Shown here: positions 14,242 through 21,699 of the stretch, in pieces
Position numbering within the stretch: position 1 is the first letter of the stretch
Layout: every line of letters begins with the position of its first letter
Virus record (IMG/VR): IMGVR_UViG_3300029258_002161
Coordinates: 1-36,993 of that record
Length of the DNA stretch: 36,993 bases
Reading direction: 5' to 3' (one strand)
Source of the DNA: a virus
The notes under the pieces: generated by a model
What the model saw: the letters and a program-made list of their open reading frames with translations, nothing else
Database searches by the model: none
Told to the model about the DNA's origin: nothing
Translations under genes and position numbers: made by a program

Positions 14242-14459
14242 AAGCTGAGATGGGTGGACGCGGGACCGTATTCGTAGAGGGCGTGGGCGGCGACGGCGAG
14301 GGCGCGAAAGGCGGCGCCCAGCGTGTCGGCGCGTTGGATGTCCATCTCGCGGGCGGGGGAGGCGGCTGGCCAGTCGTCGAGGACCTCGGCCAGGAGGGTG
14401 CAGTCGTCCACCGTGAGGCGCACGTCTGCCAGGTAGGGGCGGATGTGTTTCAGTTGCAT
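14238..14459 (-). CDS. Cassette protein, copy 2 (73 aa, unknown function)
   Basis: I choose ATG 14459 because it matches the copy 1 start exactly in distance from AGGAG and from the promoter. An in-frame ATG at 14492 would lie in the leader. Roughly four-fifths of the first 46 residues are identical to copy 1, and LYEYG is shared near the end. It lacks the RADT duplication of copy 1. It is small, soluble and helical. The stop overlaps the plus-strand stop region of the NrdD-like gene, so the two genes converge. Confidence 0.75.
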   Translation of the reverse strand: MQLKHIRPYLADVRLTVDDCTLLAEVLDDWPAASPAREMDIQRADTLGAAFRALAVAAHALYEYGPASTHLSF

Positions 14460-14615
14460 CGTGAGCTCCTTTACTCGATAGCACAAGCCCACAGCGGTCT
14501 GCGCTTCCGGGAGCTCACGACTCGACGGGGCGTTTTCCGCTGCGGGCCTGTGACCACAATTTTATCAGATTGTGTGAGAAACGCAACGCCCAGGATGCTG
14601 GCGAGTCGTGAGCTC
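14460..14615 (-). ncRNA. 156-nt structured leader RNA of cassette copy 2
   Basis: The layout and length are identical to copy 1. Element A is GAGCTCACGACTCG at the predicted 5' end (14615 to 14602), A' its full complement (14524 to 14511), and A'' GGAGCTCACG (14469 to 14460) abuts the ATG. The enclosing helix pairs 14547-14537 with 14497-14487, with one G-U. Compared with copy 1, CCTCTAA became CTCACGA in A and A'' and A' changed to match. A short CACAAT/ATTGTG hairpin lies between A and A'. Confidence 0.75.
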
Positions 14616-14621
14616 AACGCC

Positions 14622-14665
14622 AGTATACCACAACGCGGGGCGGATTTCAATAGAACGGATGTTCT
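14622..14665 (-). promoter_or_regulatory. Leftward promoter with SOS-like operator (cassette copy 2)
   Basis: TTGAAA (14650 to 14645), a 17-bp spacer and TATACT (14627 to 14622) are followed by +1 near 14615. The dyad AGAAC-ATCC-GTTCT (14665 to 14652) abuts the -35, exactly as in copy 1. The arms are invariant and the centre is variable, as expected for a dimeric repressor site. Confidence 0.7.
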
Positions 14666-14670
14666 CAGTA

Positions 14671-14703
14671 GTAGGTTGGGTTGCGTTCCTTAACCCAACC
14701 TAC
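14671..14703. repeat. REP-like palindrome R3
   Basis: A complete 33-bp copy, GTAGGTTGGGTT, core GCGTTCCTT, AACCCAACCTAC, in the reverse orientation to R1, R2 and R6. It sits between cassette copy 2 and the MuF gene, whose Shine-Dalgarno (AGGAGAG) begins right after it. Confidence 0.9.
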
Positions 14704-14714
14704 AGGAGAGAGGG

Positions 14715-16568
14715 ATGCCGGAACCAGTAGTCGTGACGGCGATGCGTGAGTTCAAGGCCGGTTTGCTCCAGCGGGAGGCGGGGCAGATGCGGGAGATGGC
14801 CGGGCGCTGGCTGGGCGTGGAGCGGGCGCTCGAGGCGCAGGTCGACGCGCTGGCCTACGATTTCGCGCAGCGGCGCGAGAATGGCAAGGCGATCACGCCG
14901 GGGGCGCTCTACCGGATGACGCGCTACAAGAGTTTGTTAGCGCAGACAAAAGAGCAATTCGCCGAGTACGCGGGCTGGGCGGAGGGGCGGGTGCGCGAGG
15001 GGCAGGAGCGCGAGGGGCGAGTTAGTTTGACCGAGGCGGCGCAGGCGATCCAGTTGAGCTACGAGGGGCGGGTGGGGCCGCAGTTCGACCGGCTGCCGGT
15101 CGAGGCGATTGAGAGTATGGTCGGCGTCGCGGGGGACGGGCGGCCGCTGGGCGATTTGTTGAGGGAGCGCATCGCGCCCGGTTATTCCGGCGACCAGCGG
15201 GCGAGTGTGTGGGCGCAACTGACGCAGGCGCTGGTGGATAGCACGGCGCTGGGGCGGAACCCACGCGATACGGCGCGCAAGATGCGGGACTCGCTGGCGG
15301 GGGGGCTGACCAAGGCGCTGACTATCGCCCGGTCCGAGCAGATGCGGGTCTACCGCCAGGCGGGCCTGGACCAGTACAAGGCAAGCGGGGTGGTGCAGGG
15401 GCAAAAGCGGCTGGCGGCGCACGACAGCCGGGTCTGCGCGGCCTGCATCGCGGACGAGGGGACGTTGTACTCGCTGGAGGCGACGATCTCGGACCATCCG
15501 CAGGGGCGTTGCACGGCGGTCCCGTTGGTGGATGGGATGCCGGAGATCCACTGGTTGAGCGGCGAGGCGTGGTTCAGGACGCAGCCGGAGGGCGTGCAGC
15601 GGTCGATTCTGGGGCCGGGCAAGTTTGACGCCTGGCGGGATGGGCAGTTTGAGTTTGGGGCGCTGGCGACGCCGACGTTTGACGAGACGTGGGGGGCGGG
15701 GTTGAGGCCGACGTCGTTGGCGGATTTGCTGGCTGGGCGGGGCGGGGAGACGGGGGCGGCTCGGTTGTCGCCGCCAGAGCCGGAGCCAGAGCCGGACCGG
15801 GGCGGGCGTCCGGGCCGTGTCATCCCGGCGCAAGAGCGGCAGGCGGCGGCGGAATTGGCGGAGGCGCGCGAGGCTTACGAGGCGATGCTGGCGGCGGGGG
15901 ACGAGTTTGGCGCGGAGGGCGTCAAGGGGTATATGGACGCGCTCGACCAGTCGCTACAGCAGGAGCAGCGGCTCAACACCGAATTGTGGAACGTGCTGGG
16001 CGTTTCGCCGGACGAGGCGACGGTGGAGGACTGGAAGGTGGTGGCGCAGGCGGCGGAGCGCGAGGGGTACGAGCTGTATAAAAAGTACAGCAGAGAGGGC
16101 ATCCGGGTCCACGTCGCCGAGCGGCGCGGCGCGCAGGATTCCCACTATCAGAATGTGGGCAAGGAGGTCGTGCTCGTCCGGCAGGGGCGCTTTAGCAGGC
16201 GCGAGGCCCAGCGGATGGAGGGCGAGCTGTGGGCAAGCGCCAAAAAGGAGATGGAGCGAGAGGCAGGCGTGCTATTGAGGCAGATGGGGTACAGCGCGCG
16301 GGATATTGGCCGGGCGAATTACGAACAGCGGATGCGGTTGATCGAAGAGTTGGGCCGCAAGCGCGTGGCGCGGACAAAGGCGGGCCGCATCAGCAAGATT
16401 GATCAGGTGCCTGCCGAAAGCCGAGAGCGCGCGACCTCGGCGCTCGATTACGACGCGGCGGCGGTCTGCGCGGGGGTCCAGGGCGACCCGTTGAATCTGC
16501 CCACGTTGGACGCCTGGGGCAAGATGGAGCTGGCGGACATTATTAGGACGACGAGGATAGGGGAATGA
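14715..16568 (+). CDS. MuF-type minor head protein with long C-terminal extension
   Basis: AGGAGAG lies 5 nt before the ATG. The N-terminal ~180 residues are helical. A MuF-like domain follows at about 195-270, recognised by ARSEQMRVYRQA, AAHDSRVCAACIADEG and HPQGRCTAVP; the Cys/His residues may bind metal. After a Pro/Glu linker (about 345-375) there are about 240 more residues of alpha-helical, charged sequence, which I cannot assign. Usual MuF-type head proteins stop near residue 300-350. Known polymorphic MuF toxins carry C-terminal effector domains, so an injected effector is possible but unproven; it could also be structural. Confidence 0.8.
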   Translation: MPEPVVVTAMREFKAGLLQREAGQMREMAGRWLGVERALEAQVDALAYDFAQRRENGKAITPGALYRMTRYKSLLAQTKEQFAEYAGWAEGRVREGQEREGRVSLTEAAQAIQLSYEGRVGPQFDRLPVEAIESMVGVAGDGRPLGDLLRERIAPGYSGDQRASVWAQLTQALVDSTALGRNPRDTARKMRDSLAGGLTKALTIARSEQMRVYRQAGLDQYKASGVVQGQKRLAAHDSRVCAACIADEGTLYSLEATISDHPQGRCTAVPLVDGMPEIHWLSGEAWFRTQPEGVQRSILGPGKFDAWRDGQFEFGALATPTFDETWGAGLRPTSLADLLAGRGGETGAARLSPPEPEPEPDRGGRPGRVIPAQERQAAAELAEAREAYEAMLAAGDEFGAEGVKGYMDALDQSLQQEQRLNTELWNVLGVSPDEATVEDWKVVAQAAEREGYELYKKYSREGIRVHVAERRGAQDSHYQNVGKEVVLVRQGRFSRREAQRMEGELWASAKKEMEREAGVLLRQMGYSARDIGRANYEQRMRLIEELGRKRVARTKAGRISKIDQVPAESRERATSALDYDAAAVCAGVQGDPLNLPTLDAWGKMELADIIRTTRIGE

Positions 16569-16714
16569 AAGCGGACGAGGTGATTCAAAAGGTGGTCGAG
16601 ATACTATATCAGGAACAGGCATCAGACTGGTCTGTCCAGGACAAGGGCGCTTTGTTGGCGGCGATCAAGCTGCAACTTCAGGAAACCGAGGAACGGGTCA
16701 AGGCGAGTCAGTAG
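16565..16714 (+). CDS. Small hypothetical protein (49 aa)
   Basis: ATG 16565 overlaps the MuF gene stop. It is a short helical peptide (MKADEVIQKVVEILYQEQAS and onward) of unknown function. Its stop codon TAG (16712-16714) lies within the GTAG of palindrome R4. Confidence 0.6.
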   Translation: MKADEVIQKVVEILYQEQASDWSVQDKGALLAAIKLQLQETEERVKASQ

Positions 16715-16743
16715 GTTGGGTTGCGTTCCTTAACCCAACCTAC
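16711..16743. repeat. REP-like palindrome R4, identical to R3
   Basis: The 33 bases are identical to R3 in the same orientation. The first four bases contain the stop codon of the upstream small gene. It separates the MuF operon segment from the scaffold gene. Confidence 0.9.
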
Positions 16744-16850
16744 AGGATTGGCAAGGGCTATTAAAGTAGTAATGAGTGGAGGCGCGATGCCAAGCTCATC
16801 AATAAGGGCGCGATGCCCGGCTTTGGAGTGATTCCGAAGGAAGGAGAGCA
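16744..16850 (+). other. Leader of scaffold gene with repeated start-like blocks
   Basis: GGCGCGATGCC occurs at about 16781, 16808 and again inside the scaffold gene at about 16903. The upstream copies give MPSS- and MPGF-like starts similar to the MPSFDEW of the real protein, but the frames are broken. It looks like a partial duplication of the scaffold 5' region. The true start has GAAGGAGAG just upstream. Confidence 0.5.
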
Positions 16851-17390
16851 ATGTCTGAGCAAGAGAACAGTGGGGAAAATCAGAACACAAGTCAAGATGG
16901 GGGCGCGATGCCGAGTTTTGACGAGTGGCTGCAATCTGCTGACGAGGGCGTGCAGAATCTGGTAGCGGAGCGATTCCGTGTATTGGAGGGTGCATTGACT
17001 GGTGAGCGGGAGCAGCGGACTGATTTGGCGCGCCAGTTGCGGGAAGCAACCGGGGCGCTCGAGGAGGGCAGTACGGCGAGGCAACAGTTGGAGGGTCTGA
17101 GTGATGAGTTGGAATCGGCGAATCGCCGAGCGGACTTTTTCGCGGAAGCGGCGCGGCCCGAGACGGGCTGCACGAATCCGCGGCTGGCCTGGCTGACCGC
17201 GCAGGACATCGAGGCGTTCGACCGGCGCGGTAACGTGGATTGGGAGGCGGTCAAAAAGGCCGCCCCGGAACTGTTTCAGAAAGCCGGTTCCCCTCCTGGC
17301 AATGCCGGGACGGGGACGGGGAGCGGGGGCGCGCCAGCAGGCGGGGACGTGATGGACGACATCATCCGCCGGAAGGCGGGCGCTCGCTAG
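16851..17390 (+). CDS. Probable capsid scaffolding protein
   Basis: The 179-residue, acidic, helical protein precedes the major capsid gene, the standard place for a scaffold. A coiled coil covers about residues 35-100 (REQRTDLARQLREATGALEE and following). A short globular segment, then a Gly/Ala linker and a basic tail (IIRRKAGAR), fit the capsid-binding end of scaffolds. The assignment rests on position and composition. No separate prohead protease gene is seen, so it may leave the prohead intact. Confidence 0.75.
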   Translation: MSEQENSGENQNTSQDGGAMPSFDEWLQSADEGVQNLVAERFRVLEGALTGEREQRTDLARQLREATGALEEGSTARQQLEGLSDELESANRRADFFAEAARPETGCTNPRLAWLTAQDIEAFDRRGNVDWEAVKKAAPELFQKAGSPPGNAGTGTGSGGAPAGGDVMDDIIRRKAGAR

Positions 17391-17412
17391 ACATTAGACA
17401 AGGAGGCCAAGA

Positions 17413-18351
17413 ATGGCTTTTACAAACGTAATCAGTCGGGCTGACGTGGCCGGGATCATCCCGGTCGAGTACAGCACAGAATTTGTGAACGCGGTCCCAG
17501 AGGCGTCGCACGTGATGCGGATGGCGCGGCGGCTGCGGGATATGAGCGTGTATGAGAAAAAGATGCCGGTGCTGAGCGCGCTGGCGACCGCCTACTTTCC
17601 CGGCGCCGACACGGGGCTGGTCGAGACGAGCGAGGTCAACTGGGCTGACGTTTCTATCTACGCCGAGGACCTGGCCGTGCTCGTTCCCATTCCGCGCAAC
17701 GTGTTGAACGACGCCAGCATCCCGATCTGGAGCGAGGTCCGGCCAGAGATGGTGACCGCGCTGGGTGTGGCGGTCGACAACGCGGTGCTCTATGGCACGA
17801 ACAAGCCGAGCACGTGGTGCACGGCGATCCAGACGGCGGCGGCCACGGCGGTTCACAACGTATCTATCGCGGCCTGCACGGATCTCTACGAGGCGATCCT
17901 GGGCGACGGCAAGTTGTTCAGTCTGGTCGAGCAGGATGGCTATGCCGTCACCGGTGGCATCGCGCACCTGGAGATGAAGGGCAAGCTGCGCGACACTCGG
18001 GACGCGAACGGGATCCCGATTTTCAACACGGACCCCAGCGCGCCGGGCAGGTACGTGCTCGATGGTTCGCCGCTCTACTTTCCGACGAGCGGCATCGCCA
18101 GTTCGACCTACAAGATGATCGTGGGCGACTGGCAGCAGTTGGTCTACTCGATGCGCCAGGATATGGAGTTCGAGGTCTATACCGAGGGCATCATCCAGGA
18201 TTCGGCTGGAAACATCGTCTATAACCTGATGCAGCAGCGGATGGCGGCCATTATGGTCGTGATGCGGCTGGGGTTCCAGGTTCCGAACCCGATCAATCGG
18301 GTGAACACGACCGCCGCGACCCGCTATCCGTTCGCCTATCTGACGACCTAG
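17413..18351 (+). CDS. Major capsid protein, HK97 fold
   Basis: AAGGAGG is about 7 nt before the ATG. The 312-residue sequence shows the order of HK97-fold capsid proteins: a short N-arm, VVETS-type E-loop region (GLVETSEVNWADVSIYAEDLAVLVPIP around 73-99 here), spine-helix SEVRPEMVTALGVAVDNAVLYG (about 106-128) and a C-terminal MRLGFQVPNPINR block. Absence of a long N-terminal delta domain agrees with a separate scaffold gene. Confidence 0.9.
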   Translation: MAFTNVISRADVAGIIPVEYSTEFVNAVPEASHVMRMARRLRDMSVYEKKMPVLSALATAYFPGADTGLVETSEVNWADVSIYAEDLAVLVPIPRNVLNDASIPIWSEVRPEMVTALGVAVDNAVLYGTNKPSTWCTAIQTAAATAVHNVSIAACTDLYEAILGDGKLFSLVEQDGYAVTGGIAHLEMKGKLRDTRDANGIPIFNTDPSAPGRYVLDGSPLYFPTSGIASSTYKMIVGDWQQLVYSMRQDMEFEVYTEGIIQDSAGNIVYNLMQQRMAAIMVVMRLGFQVPNPINRVNTTAATRYPFAYLTT

Positions 18352-18363
18352 AGGGGGTGTGAT

Positions 18364-19311
18364 ATGTCTCTATTTCCAAAGGAAATCAAGGAGTATATCG
18401 CGCTCCAGGGGATTCCGCGCGGGTTGAACTCGAATATCTACGTGGTTGACCCGGCGAACGGGAGCGACTCGAATCCGGGCGACCGCTGGAACAAGCCGCT
18501 TGCCTCCATCGAGGCGGCAGAGGCGCTGTGCACGGCGAACCAGCACGACGTCGTGCTCTACCTGGCCGGGTCGAGCGGGAACAACCTGGCAGCGGCGCTG
18601 ACGTGGGACAAGAACTATACGCATCTCCTGGGGATGTGCGCGCCGACGCGGATCGCGCAGCGCTCGCGCATCTTTCAGACCGCGACGCTGACGGGCGCGT
18701 CGCCGCTGCTCAACATTACGGCGACGGGGTGTATGTTCAAGAATTTTTACATCTTCCAGGGCGTGGACGACGCGACGAGTCTCATCAACGTCCAGGTCAC
18801 GGGAGGGCGTAACTATTTCGAGAATGTGCACTTTGCCGGTGGCGGGCACGCGACGCAGGCGGTTGACGGCGGCGCTTCGCTCAAGCTGAACGCGGCGGAG
18901 GAGAATACGTTCGTCAACTGCACCATCGGCGTGGATACCATCGACGCTGCGACGGGGATGATGGGCATTCTGTTCGACGGGGAGGCGCATCGGAACATCT
19001 TTGAGCGGTGCACGGTGCGGATGCGGGCCGGGAACGCTGGCGCGGGGTTCGTCGAGGTGATCGACGCGACGGGGATCGACCGGGACAATACGTTCATCGA
19101 GTGTCTGTTCTTGAACAATTCGGGCACGGCGATGACGAGCGGTTTCGTGATTCCAGCGGGGATGGGCGCGCCGAGGAAGATTTTCCTCAAGGATTGTATG
19201 ATCTATGGCGCGAGCAAGTTGGACGCGAACGACCGGGGTGTGTTGTTCGGGAATATGGACGCCGTGACGGGCGCGGATGGCAGCGGCGTGGCGGTGGAGT
19301 TGATTACGTAG
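18364..19311 (+). CDS. Beta-helix-like protein following the capsid gene
   Basis: The 315 residues begin with IYVVDPANGSDSNPGDRWNKPL, the opening seen in parallel beta-helix (pectate-lyase-like) phage proteins, followed by repeated short strands (NYFENVHFAGG, ENTFVNCTIG, HRNIFERCTV, NTFIECLFLNN). Such folds are usual in tailspikes; here the gene stands directly behind the capsid gene, so a capsid decoration or head fibre is more likely than a tailspike. No catalytic residues are identified. Its stop TAG overlaps REP R5. Confidence 0.7.
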   Translation: MSLFPKEIKEYIALQGIPRGLNSNIYVVDPANGSDSNPGDRWNKPLASIEAAEALCTANQHDVVLYLAGSSGNNLAAALTWDKNYTHLLGMCAPTRIAQRSRIFQTATLTGASPLLNITATGCMFKNFYIFQGVDDATSLINVQVTGGRNYFENVHFAGGGHATQAVDGGASLKLNAAEENTFVNCTIGVDTIDAATGMMGILFDGEAHRNIFERCTVRMRAGNAGAGFVEVIDATGIDRDNTFIECLFLNNSGTAMTSGFVIPAGMGAPRKIFLKDCMIYGASKLDANDRGVLFGNMDAVTGADGSGVAVELIT

Positions 19312-19339
19312 TTGGGTTTCGTTCCTCAACCCAACCTAC
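19308..19339. repeat. REP-like palindrome R5 (variant core)
   Basis: GTAGTTGGGTTTCGTTCCTCAA with arm CCCAACCTAC. One G is missing from the left arm and the core is the GAGGAACGAA type on the other strand, distinct from the TAAGGAACGC core of R1-R4 and R6. The stop codon of the beta-helix gene lies in its GTAG. Confidence 0.85.
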
Positions 19340-19359
19340 TATATCGGAGGAGGTAAACG

Positions 19360-19740
19360 ATGGCACAAGGAAAAGGCTGTTTGTACGGCAACTTGACGGC
19401 TGCGACGACCACGACCGGCGGCGATGCGCTCAACCTGGCGAACCCAGAGGGCGCTGATCTGCTCATCACGCGCTTTATCATCAATGTCACGACGCAGGCG
19501 ACGGGCGCGGCGACGGTGGACGCGGGTGTGGCCGCATCGCTGACGAGCAACGACGAGTTGCTCGACGGTGTAGACGTCGGCTCTGCCGCGATTCTGGTGG
19601 ACAACGTGGAGCAGTGTGTGGATACAGCCGTGGCTGCGGCGGTCGTGTTGTGGGGGTCCGCCGAGTACGTGACGGTGACGCCAAGCGCGACGCTGGCGGG
19701 GTTGGTGGGCACGTATTACATCGAGTATGTCCACGCATAG
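19360..19740 (+). CDS. Probable capsid decoration or head fibre protein (126 aa)
   Basis: GGAGGAGGT precedes the ATG by about 5 nt. The sequence is small, Thr/Ala-rich and beta-dominated (LITRFIINVTTQATGAATVD, YVTVTPSATL), suited to an outer-shell or head-surface protein. It sits between palindromes R5 and R6 in the head region. No named family is recognised. Confidence 0.6.
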   Translation: MAQGKGCLYGNLTAATTTTGGDALNLANPEGADLLITRFIINVTTQATGAATVDAGVAASLTSNDELLDGVDVGSAAILVDNVEQCVDTAVAAAVVLWGSAEYVTVTPSATLAGLVGTYYIEYVHA

Positions 19741-19743
19741 TTT

Positions 19744-19776
19744 GTAGGTTGGGTTAAGGAACGCAACCCAACCTAC
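19744..19776. repeat. REP-like palindrome R6
   Basis: A full 33-bp palindrome, reverse complement of R3 and R4, four bases after the upstream stop. The Shine-Dalgarno of the next gene (CGGAGGTG) follows directly. Confidence 0.9.
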
Positions 19777-19790
19777 ATCGGAGGTGAAGG

Positions 19791-20213
19791 ATGGCGGCGA
19801 CGGCGGCACAGATCGAACGACTGCGGAGGATGGTTGACGAGCCGGATGATACGACCTACGACGATGATGCTCTCACCGACTATATCGAGCGGTATCCATT
19901 GGTGGACGAACTCGGCGAGGAAGCCTACACCTGGGATACGTCGACGCAGCCGCCCACGCAGGAGGAGAACGACGATTGGATCGCTACCTACGATCTGAAC
20001 GCCGCCGCCGCCGACATCTGGGAGGAAAAGGCGGCGACCGTGGCGGAGGATTTCGATTTCTCTGCCGATGGAGGCCGTTACAGCCGGAGCCAGGCTTATG
20101 AGCATTATATGAAGATGGCGGCGCGCTACCGCAGCAAGCGGGCGATGGGGACGATTTCGGCGGTAAAGTGGCCGAAGGAGACCGGCGCGGATACGCGATG
20201 GGCGCAAGGCTAG
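19791..20213 (+). CDS. Head-tail connector (adaptor) protein
   Basis: The 140-residue helical protein has a typical connector order: an N-terminal IERLRRMVDEPDDTTYDDDAL motif (residues 7-27), a middle LNAAAADIWEEKA helix and a basic C-terminal segment with YYMKMAARYRSKR-like residues. It probably binds the portal to extend the head channel. The match is to the general pattern of gp6/gp15-type adaptors. Confidence 0.75.
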   Translation: MAATAAQIERLRRMVDEPDDTTYDDDALTDYIERYPLVDELGEEAYTWDTSTQPPTQEENDDWIATYDLNAAAADIWEEKAATVAEDFDFSADGGRYSRSQAYEHYMKMAARYRSKRAMGTISAVKWPKETGADTRWAQG

Positions 20214-20217
20214 AGGA

Positions 20218-20249
20218 TTAGTTGGGTTGAGGAACGAAACCCAACCTAC
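20218..20249. repeat. REP-like palindrome R7 (variant core)
   Basis: TTAGTTGGGTTGAGGAACGA with the arm AACCCAACCTAC. It has the same GAGGAACGAA core as R5 but in opposite orientation. It lies between the adaptor and the next head gene, whose Shine-Dalgarno AGGAGGA follows. Confidence 0.85.
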
Positions 20250-20266
20250 TCGTAGGAGGATTGACG

Positions 20267-20596
20267 ATGGCGACAGAGGCATTGACGCGACAGAGCGCGA
20301 ATCGGACGGGCGCGGAGGCGAATTTGCAGAGTGTGACGAGCGCGGATGGGTTCACCTTCCCGAACGATGGGCACACGCTGCTCTATGTGGAGAACGACGC
20401 GGGCGCGCTGGCGCTGGTGTTCACGATTCAAAAGACGCTCGATGGGCAGAGCGCGACGCGGACGGTGACGGTGACGGCGTCGGAGAATTGGTTCGTCGGG
20501 CCGTTCCAGACGGAGCTGTACAACGACGCGGACGACCTGGTGACGTGCACGCCAGACGCGGATCTGGCGAGCGGCGTGGCCGTGCTGAGTGTGTAG
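20267..20596 (+). CDS. Small beta-rich head-surface protein (109 aa)
   Basis: ATG 20267 lies 6 nt after AGGAGGA. The FPNDGHTLLYVENDAG block (about residues 31-46) and the later VTVTASENWFVGPF resemble a group of small phage head proteins of unknown exact role that I recall near capsid genes. Probably an immunoglobulin-like or decoration fold. Confidence 0.6.
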   Translation: MATEALTRQSANRTGAEANLQSVTSADGFTFPNDGHTLLYVENDAGALALVFTIQKTLDGQSATRTVTVTASENWFVGPFQTELYNDADDLVTCTPDADLASGVAVLSV

Positions 20597-20693
20597 GACG
20601 CGCCCAGAGAACGTTTGTGCTAAACTGTGGCAGAAATTGGCCTAAAATGGCAGGCTTCTGCGCTCTGGGGGCATTCTGGAGAGTGAATCGGGT

Positions 20694-21080
20694 ATGAGGG
20701 CATTCACGACGACCGAATTGAGCCGGATGCAGGCGACGCAGGAGGAGGCGATGCAGGATACGTGTCGCATCGGCGCGTACCGGAGCACAGAGGATGGGTA
20801 CAATAACCCGACGCGGGAGTACGTCTATGGCGAGCTGACCGAGTGCGGCGTGGAGCACGTCCAGGTCGACGAGGTGCAGGGAACGGGCGCGGTCCCGGCG
20901 ATTGACGCGCGGATCCGGCTGCCGATTGCGACGACGATCGACGAGCGTGACCGGGTGATGGTGACGCATCGTTACGGCGTGGAGATTACGGATCCGGCGA
21001 TTTACGAGATCGAGGGACCGGTCAAGTGCGGGCCGAGCGGTCTGGTGCTGGAGTGTAGAGAGGTAGGAGGAGAGATATGA
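20694..21080 (+). CDS. Probable head-closure protein (128 aa)
   Basis: The 128-residue protein follows the adaptor at the place of a stopper. After an N-terminal helix (SRMQATQEEAMQDTC) it is beta-rich with CRIGAYRSTEDGYNNP and ends in KCGPSGLVLECREV, the pattern of small phage head-closure proteins. Upstream 97 bp hold a long-range CCCAGAG/CTCTGGG inverted repeat but no clear promoter. Its stop overlaps the next start. Confidence 0.65.
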   Translation: MRAFTTTELSRMQATQEEAMQDTCRIGAYRSTEDGYNNPTREYVYGELTECGVEHVQVDEVQGTGAVPAIDARIRLPIATTIDERDRVMVTHRYGVEITDPAIYEIEGPVKCGPSGLVLECREVGGEI

Positions 21081-21691
21081 GCCTGAGCGCGACTTTTATC
21101 GGGGTAGACTCGTTTTCTGTGGTGGGCAATTATGCCGATTATCTGATCGCGGACCGGGCGGTGTTGTGCGACTGTGGCGCGGATGGGATCAAGAAGAGGA
21201 TCTGCGTCAGTTCGTCCTACGCGGCGGGCACGACGACGGTGACGCTGAAAACGGACGGGACGCGGAATCTGACGAGCAACCTGGCGACGATTGAGTGGAG
21301 CGTGGTTAAAGCGGGGAGCGAGGGGAATATTCCGCTCCACGATCACACGGACGACGATGATGGGGGAGTGATCACGCCGACGCCAGCCGCACACAAAGAT
21401 ACGCACGATCCGGAGGATGGCTCCGATCCGCTCGATTGCGCAGCAGCGGGGGAGATCGTTGGGGTGGCGGCGGCTGCTGAGGGCAGCGCGCACTCGTTCG
21501 CGCGGAGCGATCACACGCACCAGGTGCAGCACGGCATCGCGGACAATCACATCGTCACGGTAGACGGTTCGCCAAGCGATGATGAGTACGCCAGGTGGAC
21601 GGTGAATGGGTTGGAGGGGCGGACGACGGCGCAGGTTGCCAGCGATATTGGCGCGGTCACTGTCGCAGAGGCGATGGTTTACGGGATTTGA
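21077..21691 (+). CDS. Fibre-like protein with DHTH repeats (204 aa)
   Basis: ATGA overlap with the gene before. The first ~75 residues are beta-rich. The rest looks like a trimeric fibre shaft: LHDHTDDDDGG, HKDTHDPEDGSDPL and SFARSDHTHQ resemble metal-binding HxH knots seen in phage fibres. The end has a GLEGRTTAQVASDIGA motif common in tail-fibre tips. A receptor-contact or neck fibre role is inferred. Confidence 0.65.
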   Translation: MSLSATFIGVDSFSVVGNYADYLIADRAVLCDCGADGIKKRICVSSSYAAGTTTVTLKTDGTRNLTSNLATIEWSVVKAGSEGNIPLHDHTDDDDGGVITPTPAAHKDTHDPEDGSDPLDCAAAGEIVGVAAAAEGSAHSFARSDHTHQVQHGIADNHIVTVDGSPSDDEYARWTVNGLEGRTTAQVASDIGAVTVAEAMVYGI

Positions 21692-21699
21692 GGTGAATT

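Larger units (their letters stand above)
14192..14668 (-). mobile_element. Cassette copy 2: second leftward self-contained unit
   Basis: About 477 bp align along their whole length with 6981-7485: GC hairpin, small gene, leader, promoter and SOS-like box in the same order. Shared sequence ends at TTCTCAG (14662-14668). It splits the rightward portal and MuF genes and lies beside REP R3. Promoter and box are almost base-identical between copies, whereas the leader arms differ in a compensated way. Confidence 0.82.

Noticed and set aside
10160-20249. CRISPR array formed by the repeated palindromes
   Set aside because: The copies are kilobases apart, in both orientations and separated by genes, so there are no uniform spacers.
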